64,000 bases of DNA from Eunapius fragilis. Its lineage: Eukaryota; Porifera; Demospongiae; Spongillida; Spongillidae. Of this stretch, positions 38,001-50,000 are shown piece by piece. Every line of letters starts with the position of its first letter. Position 1 is the stretch's first letter. A program made the translations under genes and the position numbers. Below the pieces are notes generated by a model. The model did not search any database, was not told the DNA's origin, and saw only the letters and a list, made by a program, of their open reading frames with translations. The DNA is taken from positions 6,732,350-6,796,349 of the forward strand of contig OY811972.1 in the NCBI GenBank assembly GCA_963681505.1. The letters run 5' to 3'.

Positions 38001-41000
38001 AAGTTTTCAATTCTTTTTATAAAAAGATGTTGAAAACACACGAAGTTATTTATAATGTTTCATTCTTTTCTGAATTCTCTGTTGATGTTTTTCAATTTTC
38101 ACTACACAATTAACTTCACCATATTAATCAATCAAATTAAGTAACCCATAACTTTCTGGGTCCATAGACATTGTACTCCCTTTATAAAGTACTTTATGCA
38201 GGTGAATATGTATGCAAATAGGTAATGCAGATTACCAAATATTTGGTTGGTGCACAGGCGATTGTAAATTGTAGCATAACATGGAAAGCATGACCACTTA
38301 CATTATAAGGCACAGCACATACAAACAACTGCTTCTTCAATCACATTACCTGCTGACAGGAATGCCCAGAACAGTAGCTACAGCAGACTGTGTTAGATCC
38401 GTCCATTGGGTAGAGCTATGAACAGTATACCCATCTTCTTCAGGAATACAAAGTGATGTCTGAACAATAAAAACAGAGTGCAATGTTAATGAGAATAAAA
38501 TAAATTTTTACAAATCATCTCTGCAAGTAATTTCAGGCCCAAAAGGGCAATTATTTTGGTCCCCAAAACATCAGGAAACTAATTAATAAGACTCTGACTC
38601 TGGAGTCAGAGTCTTATTAATTAGTTTCCTGATGTTTTGGGGAAAAAATATGGATGAACTCTGCACTCAATCAGGTATGTTTAAACAGTCTTGGACAAGA
38701 CTGTTTAAACATACCTGATTGAGTGCAGAGTTCATCTATATTTTTGTTACCTTACAATTGCATTAGTACTAAGAGGTAGGCTGCCAAAGTTAAGTTGCAG
38801 ACATCTGTGACACAGAAGTTAGTGACGAGAATAAAAAGTTTCATAAGGCATATCCGTGTGAAGTACATCAGTGGGTAAAGGACATTTATTACTGACGCAG
38901 GCACATATAACGAGCTCTAGCACTTTCAGATGCGTTGGAGATGTACCGCCATCGGAAAAAATTGATGCGTATTTCTGATAAATGGGGTCATGTGGCAAGT
39001 AACCATGTCTACGATGGACTTCTTGCTTTAAATACTAAAACACCAGTCATACATGTACATTGTAGCTCTATGCCCTGAAGCTTTTTTTGTGCACGAAGTA
39101 AATAACCATGCGTCACATTTCTATATGTATGTGCAGCTGTTAGTTTATGCACACAGCGGTTGAACATGGAGTGCAATTATTTCACATAAATGAGCACTTG
39201 GTGGTCAAAGATATAAAGCTTTTGGATGTCGATGTCTGAACAATAAAAACAGAGTGCAATCACATCTTGGCTAGTGCCCAAGTGAAGGTCATGCACAAAC
39301 ATCGGATTTTGTTAGCTATCCTGTATTTCAACCTTACATGTGAAAGTGTATGCATTTGGTTAGGCAACCAGAAACTTTGCATGATATATCATACACTGAG
39401 GGACATTTAATTTCTTGGCTGTTCAAAGATATTGTTCTTCACATGAATAATTTTCAAACGCGTCTAATGGATTATGCACCCCGGTTAGCAAGTCTTGTGT
39501 TGTCATCATTAGAATATTGTTGTGCCCATTTTGACCTTACTATGTGCATCTCAATATGGATGACGTAGTTCATTGATCATTTGCCAGCAATGTTTCAAAA
39601 TATAGTAGTCTTCATTCTTGAAGTCTCTGGCGGTTTATTACTTAAAGATATCAACTACACATCTGTGTTGATATATAAGAACGGTTGCCAAGAACACTCG
39701 ACATAGGCGGAGCCAAGCAGTCAGGGATTCAAAGCCGACATTGCATGAGTATACAATGAAATATACGATGAAAATACGATAGTGTTATCCCTGGGCGTTA
39801 TTTGTAATGTCCGGGTTCTTGACCAACAGAAGGCAGTCTAAGGCATCGGTGTACAGACACTCCTTCCCCCCCCACACTACACAAACATTTAGTCAACCTT
39901 AAATAGGAACGCCAAGCACAGAAGCTGCCAGCCCAGAGTGATTAAATGGATAAAAGGATATCTGATGCTGTTGTATTGGTGTGTTAAATTGTCTGTGTAT
40001 TTAAGTCTACGTGTGTATTGCAGAGTTAAGCCATGACGCATACCAATTTGAAATGGAGAAACGGTGGTGGTATGAGAGGCAGGGCAGGGGATGTGCCACT
40101 GCAGTGTTGCATACAAAGGGCATGATCAGGGACTATCCAGTATTCATGAAGCTGTGGACATTTTCACTGCCACAAATCTGCTTGACTGTGCTTAGTTTGG
40201 AGAGCATTAAGCTGTACCCTCAGCTAAGTGCACATGATAAAGTAAATATGCTGACACAAATTACTCTTAAGGAAAACCCTACGCACGCAACTGATGGTTC
40301 CGCTTGGTTCGAAACAATTAAGGTGAATGAGTACACTGGCGATTTGTTGTAGCTAAGTGCACATGCCTGCTATTTATATTTGTGCTGTGCAGCTCTCTTC
40401 TTGATTTGGATTAAGGTTTGCATAAAACTTATTTCACAGCAGGATGTAAATATTTTATACACATTACCACAGCATAAATGGTTCAAATATGAGTAAGAAA
40501 GCAAAAATGGATGTGAAACACTGCAATCACCCCACATAGTAGATGTACATGTTAAATCACTGCCATGCTGCAAAGGTATACCTGAGTTTCCATGTGAAAG
40601 TGATACTGAGCACCACATGAAATGTCCCCAGTAATAATGTGTGCTGATGTAGCAATGGCATCTGTATTGGACACAGACACAAATATTAGAAATACATGCA
40701 TCTACTGATACAGTTTTAGCTCACTTGGACAATTCATGCTCCAATAAATCTATCATTATCATAATTACTTACAGTGCATAAAGGAAATATTTCTTTTTTG
40801 TGGTCCAGGCATTTAAAGAACAGAAACAAACACAAGTCGTTTCATTTTGAATAGTAATAAATGTACCTACTCGTATATGCTATCAAGCACAACCCCCCCC
40901 CCCCCAAAAAAAAACTGTCATATACATGTACATGAATTCATTTCACACAAACGTGATTGCCTAGCCGATATAGTTATGAAGTCATGTATTAATAGTTAAG

Positions 41001-44000
41001 TTGTACTATACAGTATATCCACAGAACTCAATGGTCTAGTACCCTACCTCAAGAGCAAATACTACCTTGACTATTCAGTTTAAACAAACCTGGTAAAAAG
41101 CATTCTATAAAAGGGCGCTTCGCTTGGAACCTAACAACTCAATATGATAAAGTTCCCGAGAATCCAGATTATACATTTAAACATAATGTACATGAAAACT
41201 GTCCAGTACCATATGTTACCTCATAAATGTACCTATAAAGTAAAACAATTCCGCGCTGCCATGTAAACCCACACCTCAATGTTTTTACGATGTGAAATAT
41301 AAATGTTACCAGGTTTCAACAGCATCATGTATTTAATTAGAACCAGATAATTTAATGTGTACCCAGATAATTATAATTTATTATCAAGTTTTTTCAGTAT
41401 CCAGATTTTAAAAATCATGCTACTCCGTAAAATATACAATAAAAAGCAACCTTGTGCATTTCCTTTGACTAATTGAGGTCCTGGAGATGGAAAGAATGAC
41501 TGGGCAGCGATTGCATCTTGTATGGTCAAGATAGGCTTTTTCACGTCCTGGTAGGTAACTGTCACACTCCGCGCAATGGCATTTGCGTACTCCTGTGTGT
41601 CTGAAGGGACAAAAGGATGAGCACAGGCAAGCACTACATGTCATGTGGTTGTCATACAAACGCTAACCTGCCAGCACTACAGCTACTGCATGACCAGCAT
41701 ACTCGGAGAATGTTGTAGCGAAGATCTGTCCCCAACATGGGTGGTATAGTGAGATACCATGAGAGCAAAAGATATTTCAGGGGAGGTGGGGGAGTACAAA
41801 TTTACACGTAGGGGTGATCAATGCTAATATTTGCTTACCGGTTCCGGGTGTAGCCCAATAACAGTGAGGAAGTTATTTTGCCCTTTTTCAGGTATATCAG
41901 CAGCTGTTAGAACATTCACAAACCCTGGCATTTGCTGTAAGGTACAAATATTTCTCATGTCATAAGTATTACATACATGTATGTACTTGTTAAACAGACA
42001 TGTATATGTAGTTAGACAGTAAAATAAATTGGCATACTGTAACTTATAAATGAGTTGCCACACAGTCTATTAAAAACAATACTGTAACCCAATGCAAGCC
42101 AGTGTATGACATACATGGTGTATATGAGAAAAGGCACTTACAGAGGCAACATCTAAATTAATCCCTGTAATGGTTGCATTTCCCTGTATTAAAGAAGAAT
42201 TATGGTTGAAATACATGAAGGCAATGAGCAGTAGTGCATAAAAGAACGACAAGGAATACCTGCGTGGTCAATACAAATGCAGCTGCCAACTCATCTGGAT
42301 ATGGGGGAATATCAGTTGTGTACTGAGCCTCACCAGATGCCTAAAGTCATGCACATATATGCAAGTGATAAACAAAACACAATGTAAATCTAGAGGAATG
42401 GAAAAAATGAAATTACATATTGCATCATGCCATAGAAATCAGAAACAACAAAAAATAATGTTGACGGGGAACGAAAAAAAGTACAAATAAATAGATAAAG
42501 ATAAAGTCTATATTTAAGTACACTGCAAATGTACATGTACAAGCAATTTTTATCTATGGGCTAGTTGGACCACTATTGTTTGCCAATGTAATAGACCACA
42601 TTGGTTCACCAAAATTGGTTATCCAAACCAAACGTTTTGTGACACTAACAGAAATGTTCACATTGAGTATCCGTATCCGTGTAAGTTAGCACGTGTACAA
42701 TTATAGGAGATCTCAAATTAAATTAAATGTTGGAGAAGTGTAAGAATCTTGTTACCAGAAACGATGCTACAACGGGCCCATTAAATGTATATAGTGGACA
42801 TGGACACATGTACTGTTGTAGTACACATAAATGTACATGCATCTAGCAACATATATATAATATAACATGTACGATGCATGTACCTGCAATTTGGATTCCA
42901 ATTTTGGAACAGGTTTCGTCAACGGATAGTTGGAAGGCAGTGTGCTGTAGGACTGGGTTCCATGGGAGACAGGCCTCACATATGGGTTGGCAGCTGTGAG
43001 TACCCTAGGGGAAACTTGATCCACAATGCATGCCAAGTAGTACTACAACAGAGTGAAGAAATATAACAATACACATATTGTGAATCGTATTTCATGTAAT
43101 GTATGATGTTTTTAAAAATTACTGGATAATCATTCTTTCCAAGTACATGTACATGTACATGCACATGTAATACACAAGTCATGGTGTGCACCTTATAGAA
43201 TAGACTGAGTGCTAGGCTCTTCCTGTACTGTGCGCTGGCCGCAGCTGGTGGGCTGTCAGGAACTATTTCCTGTTCAAGAGCAGCCATTGCACCTACATGG
43301 TGGGAGGAGCATGAGATCATTAAGTTATTCTCACATTTCTAATATATACATGTACAATACAGAGTTAATGGATTGTTACTGGCGAGGGAAATTAGGTGGC
43401 ATCAACTGGAAGTCTAAATTAAAGGGTAGATATAGCATAGTTTAGGTTAGGCTTAAGTTAAAATTACATCTTTTTTACACCCTCATTTGGATCGTCTTAG
43501 CATGTAACTACATTGTATTTGGATCATAATTCGGGATCAAAGATAGATTATCACTGAGCACATAACCAAACACTTCCTGTATACTGCAAGGTGCTAAGTT
43601 ATAGGTTGCAGTGAGTCACTTCAGATGTCCTGAACAGTGCATTGGGTTTGCATTTTTGTATGAAACATGAACAAGTGGAAAGATACTGTAAAACATGTAA
43701 ATATACATGTAATTCATTTCAAAAAGTCATTTTAAAAATTATGTTTGGCTTCAGATTTATCCAAAAGTGGTGATTCATATACATGTACATGTATATGTAG
43801 TTCAGTTATTCCAAACAACTGTCCACTTACTTTTAAGTGTGTTAGGATCCAAAAGGTTTTTTTGCTGCAAGGTACTAGCTGTGTTCACTGCCAATACCTA
43901 AAGTACAAAAGCACAATATCAATGATGAAGACTGGACCAGTACCAACACCCCAGAAGTGTTCTATAACTCACAGAGTGTGACTGTATCCCACCAAAGACC

Positions 44001-47000
44001 AGCACAGGTGTCCCCTGCACAGTATAGTTTGGATCCACTTCCATAGAGAAAGCAGCGTTCACGTAGGCATGGGCATTCTGATAGGTATGGGACAGTTCAT
44101 TTAACAAAATGATATTCACATATAAATAGAAGGTTATTGTAATCACGCTACAATCGCTATAAATTCAGAATGCTTTTTGTACATGTATCAAGCTGCACTA
44201 TTTCTGTATTCAAAAACAAAATTCTAATCCCTACATGGTACATCTTCAACTTGAGAAACCTATGACAGGCATTATTCCTAGAGATTGTGAACATAATATA
44301 CACGTACATGTATCTCTCCTAGATTGTCCAAATAACTTCTAAATTTATAGTATATAGTAGAGTGTGTCATCTTTGTTTATCCATCACAAAGATATAGTTG
44401 TGCAAAGTGAGTGCACATTAACTTGATTTGCGCAAATGATGTAGACACCCACCTCCCATACATTGATGGGCACCAACCTCTGATGGGCACCCACCTCCCA
44501 TACATTGATGGGCACCCACCTTCCATACATTTATAGGAAATAGTTTGCCTAAATCATTGGCGCAAATACACTGTAGAGTTCAACAAACACACATTCTTAT
44601 GCGATACAAACATTATATGCTGTGCTTAATCATTGCACACAACAGTAATATACATGTATGTGGCCAAATACATGTAACTCTTTGAGTGTCAATACAATTA
44701 CAGATGAGATAATTGAATAATTGCACCAATGTTTTTATTAATATTGCTTAGAAGTCGTCATTCTCGCGGTTAAAAGTATTACCTATGTCATAAAAACAAT
44801 TTTATGCTTTGATACATATTAGCTTGAAAAATATCGGTTACCAACAACATCTGATATAGGCAGAGCCAAGTGGTTAGGATTCAAAGCCGTACATCGAGTA
44901 TACTATGAAATAGATGATGAAAATATCCCTGGGCATTATTTCCAACATCTTGATTCTTAAAAAAGCTTCACTCTACGATGTTTTAGAACCATATTCTAAG
45001 GTGGTGGAGATGATAGAGACGCCATTACATGTACACCTGCAGCCGTTAGCTTCCCTTTCCATTAAATACGAACACACCAGTCATAGCTCTTGGGCTTATT
45101 GTGCACAAAGTGAATAACCATGCGACACAGATCGGTTTTGTACTATGTGTGCACATATACATGCACTTGGCGGTGAATGTCGGTGGCATTTATTGCACGT
45201 ATACGTACGTGCACTTGGCACCCAAAGTGATCCGAACTGCTAATCAATTATTCCGGTTATGTTGTATATAGTGTGTGAAGGTGATGCGTGTGCCTTTTTT
45301 GTCCCTTTTGTAAAAATGAACCCATATGAGTACCCAGCATACATCTGACTGACACCCAATGTGTCCAGATCTAACGTGAGTACCCTGCTGCCATGGTGGT
45401 CTCGTGTAAGCTTGCAGTTGTATGGGAGGGTACCCCGTGAGTCTGTACCTGGAAGTCAGTTTCGTGAGTTTTTAAAGCGCCACGTAGACAAGCTACTCTT
45501 GTGCTAACTGAGTGCTACCGTGATGCATCGCTGCTGGCCTGACAACAAAGGGCCAAGTGCATGCCGTATGCAGTCTATCAGGCTACCTCAGGGCAGCCAA
45601 TACCCACCGCTAACTGCCAATGAAAAAGACCTGGTTCCTCTATTGTCCTGTGGTGCAAACCATTAATGCAAAACCTAAGGGGGTTAAGTGTAATGTATAT
45701 GGCCGTGTGCAATATGTGTGTAGCGTTGTCCGGATTGCTAACTGGTTTCTTTGGTTGTGTTGTACATGTATATAGCGAGTGTGCATGTGTTCTGTGTGAC
45801 TTTTTCATCCTTGTTGTAATGATGAACCATTGTGAGTACCCGGAGTACAATACTACGTACCAAGGTGTAACAGTGAAGTAGCCACATAATGATTTACATA
45901 TCCGAATAGTCATATTTTTATTTCATTGCCTAGTTGATTGTGCAATCAACTATACAATGTTCAAATGTGCCTTTGGTACACATAGAGCATGAACAACCCA
46001 GGTTGCAGATGGCATCTACATGTACTGTAGATAGCATGCCTAATGGCTGTCCAAGGTGTACATGTACATGTATGATTTCATTGCGTTGGAGATTCAATCT
46101 AAGATATTCATATATATACAACAGCTAAGCTATGTTTACACTGGTAAGGATATGATTTCATTCCCAGAGGAATGAGATCTCATGCCCAAAGGAATGTTCT
46201 CACAGCAATTGGCATCACTATGATGGGTGGTTATCTGCAGCATTATCAGCTGGTCCAGCAATCATAGCGGATAAACTAAGGGGTGAGGCCACTGATCTCT
46301 GGTAAAAGGCAATGGAAAGCTATGAAAATGTACATGTATATTTATGATGTACATGTATCTAGTACTATAAAATGACCCCTACAGATACATGTACATGTAC
46401 TCGTTTACATGATTCTGACAAGAGGACTTAGGCTAGTCATCTAATCTGACAGTGACAAGCCAGTGTACACACATCACTCTCAAGTGATGAATGGAAATAA
46501 CATACAACTTCCCTGCCCTCACACATGACACTGGTCACAAACACATGGCATCACTCACATGAAACTAATACCCACACATGACACCATTCACCACACATAA
46601 CACCACTCACACGTGACAGCACTCAGCTACATGTATGACTGCACTCAGAAATGATGGACATATAATATATAGCACATGTACATGTACATGTACATTTGTG
46701 CAGTAGTGGGCGGTAGAAACATATGTACCTGATTCCTTGGCATAACTTTGAAGCTTCTAAAAATGACACCAGCACCAGCAAATGGGATTTCCATTGAAAC
46801 AATCACCTTTGGTAAGAGGAGAAGAAACAGAAATTATAACTGAATAAGTAAAAAATATTTCGTACAACATTCGTACATGAAAATGTCCCTTCAATGTGGA
46901 GAGTTGGAAAATTTGGACACAAATATAGGAACCAAGTATACCCATATATGCATACGCTTTATTAGACCATATTCAAGCCTTACGACCCCATCCACCTCCG

Positions 47001-50000
47001 CCCTGAAGTCTTTACATAAACATACCGACTGAGACATGTCAAGTTGGAGGAAGTCCTGCAGGCTGTAGGATTTGGATCCATTCACATTGGCTTTCCATTA
47101 AAAAGATACAAAAAACATGTGTGTAAAGCTTGCACTGTGCAAGAAGACAGACAATCAGTACGCCCCAAAAATGGCACACCTAAACATATGAATGGTGACA
47201 GTAGACTCAGCTATGTTTGCCCCATGATGGTGTACCCGTGGTGACACTAGCAAAAGCTATGTGGGCCCCAAGATGGCATACCTATTGTCACGGCATACAG
47301 ACAAACCCAGACCTAGCTGGATGAAGTGTTAAAATAGAGAGCCGCGCTTCTACAACTGTCTGGATGGTGCACGCATGTAGGCAGGATTGTGGGTGTATCA
47401 GATATCTAAGCAAGTGTTATGTACTCGAGGAGATCTTTTTGCTACGCTGATATATTGTGCCGTCTACTATTCGGGAGGGCTTCAGCGTTCGTGGCACAAC
47501 CCTTACACCTATGATGACGATAGCCTAGGCTACGTAAGCCCCAAGATGGCACACCTATGGTGATGGTAGCCCCAGCTGCGGTCATCACAGTGAACACGTC
47601 AGAGGGGAAGTCATCATGGTCGTGTGTCAGCATCAGATTGCCCGCCCACGAGCCTACCTACAGGTACATGAACCAACATGGTGGGGAAAAAAAGACAAAA
47701 ATAAAAGATAATGTGTCACGCAGAAACCATTGGAATGACTGCAAGTACTATATGCTGTGCATCAATTGTACCACACACAGTACACATGTACCGGCAAAGT
47801 ATGGCATATAAGCCCCATGAGCCTCTTTTTTTTGCTTGGGAGAGGGGGGGGGGGGGACGTTATGGTACATGTATATAGGACAGTTTCCGACTAAGTTGTT
47901 TCGCTATACATAATAAAAGATGTTAAAATGCACTCCGTTTGTATCACAATAACATCCAAACCTTTAACCCTATTGCCTACGGCATATTTTCTTTACAATA
48001 TAAAGGACTTACCCTAGGGGTTCAAAACATAAATATCCTTCTTGAAGAGTTGAAATTGCTTAAAAATCAGTATATACTTACATGTAGAAGAACCCTGTCG
48101 CTAATATTTATTTGTTCTGTAAGTTCATTTTTACTCTATACAATGGAGACCACTTACATACATACTGCGAAACGAAAATACATGTATACAGTACATGTAC
48201 AAATTGAAACCTGCCACATGCCCAATGTGACATGACAAACCTGGTTATAAACAGAAGTCACTACTACAATTATCACTTACATTTCTTACTGGAATATTTG
48301 CCACCTGCAGTTTCATTGATCAATGTATGCATAAATGTAGAAGACAATAGAACATAACAGTACTTCAGATGATAGAAGTATTCAACATAAGAAGGGTTTT
48401 AAGAAAATCACACCTAAATACTATAAACGCTATTACGCTGGGAAAAGGCGGTCCAGGCTATGAATACATAACAAAGGTGAGGGTGTGGCCTGCTTAAGCC
48501 TTGCCCTGCACAGGGTGAGCCTTTTGCTGTTTAAACATTGTCCATAAAAATTAAAACACATTCCGCAAATGAGCACTCTAACTCACAATTATGACCAGCC
48601 TAGCAATATGCAATATATGTAACCGCATGTACATGCATATAAGAAATAAACTACAGGGCTACAGCTACAGGCCCTGGTGGGGCCACTAGCCTTGAGAAGG
48701 TGGTCGGCCAGGTACTGGAAGTTGGTAGACAGCTGCTGGTTCTCCTGGAGCAGCAGGATGAGGGAGGTAATGGTCACAGCTGCCCCCACTATCAGCGATG
48801 AGTCTGTCAGCTAAACCAAACATATGCAAATGAAAGCATCAATTACATCAATCCACCAGCGCATGCAAGAATGGGAATGTCACCTGTGTCTGGTAGAGGT
48901 CAGAGATACCCTTAAGGTCAATGAGAATGTCAAAATAGTCAGAGGGGCTCATTTCCTTGAAGACCCCTGAGCCGGTAGAGGAGGAGCATTGCACATGTTT
49001 AGCAATGAACAAAAGATACATGTACGTACATGTACGTGAGCATGTATTCAAAAGAGCGCAAAAGAGGTTGTAAGACATGAAAGGTGCAGTTAGTGGCCAA
49101 CATAGCTACAACAACTTGTACCTAATAATCAAACGAGACTGATCCACATTGTGGTCAAAATGAATTAAACAGTGAATAGGGCTCACTGTATTCATGCACT
49201 GTCATTGAGCAAAATTCAGGTACACATGTATATGTGGGTTTAGTTTATCCAGTTTGTGTGAACACACCTTAATAAGCAATACATTATAATTATGGAAAAG
49301 CATGCAGGGCCTTTGTAAAAAAAAACTGTGAATTAACATGTATCATGAAGATGTCCATACATGCAGCAGTGACCGGTGATAAAGATAAAGGAATCACAGC
49401 ACTAGCTCAGAACATTATCAGATACATTATCAGGGTAGGATGGGTTTTGGAAGTATAAATATGCAAATACACTAACATGGCGATGCTTCCTATGGCACCA
49501 CACCTACACATTCAATTCCTACATGTACACGCATTTCCCTTCAACTTTCTCATTAAAAAAGGTTTTTCAATGCTTTAAACATGTACATACCTGTACAGGC
49601 ATGTCGCACACACACACACTAACACACACACAATAACACACAAATGTACAGGCACACTCACACACACACACGCGCACACTCACACATGTACAGGTACCTT
49701 TGCCAGTGTCTCCAACCAACAGCTTCACCTTGCTGCCTGGATTATTTTGAATAATGGTGAGCACATCAGTAAGAGATGCTGGACGGTACCACGAAGGGTC
49801 AGTTGGACCACTGATGTGAGCCCTGCACAGCCCACCACATGGCTTCCCGGTCTTGGGACAGTTAGTGCTGAGGTCCTACGCGCAAGTATAGAGGGAAGGG
49901 TACATGATGGTACAATATGGAGGGAAGGGTACTGTATGTGATGGTACAGCATGGATGAAAGGTACATGATAGTATATACGGAGGGAAGGGTACATGATGG

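Larger units (their letters stand above)
8066..42340 (-). other. AOX: Aldehyde oxidase exons 17-38: molybdopterin domains
   Basis: Exons 42260-42340, 42142-42183, 41839-41934, 41668-41725, 41451-41600, 40582-40661, 38350-38459, 36307-36411, 36097-36175, 35917-36031, 32009-32089, 31640-31749, 28374-28428, 28251-28309, 11209-11370, 11023-11151, 9235-9365, 9036-9167, 8579-8702, 8430-8526, 8189-8296 and 8066-8133. Landmarks: [18 protein letters not shown] at the domain start, [75 protein letters not shown], and ACGEPPQC with E1233 as the counterpart of the catalytic glutamate of bovine xanthine oxidase. The last exon ends DASQFFF-stop. Confidence 0.92.

Noticed and set aside
46150-46330. Possible exon with [20 protein letters not shown]
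   Set aside because: A single short frame, no splice borders of quality, no related copy in the window, and it lies within aldehyde oxidase intron 12 where the coding sequence is already continuous.
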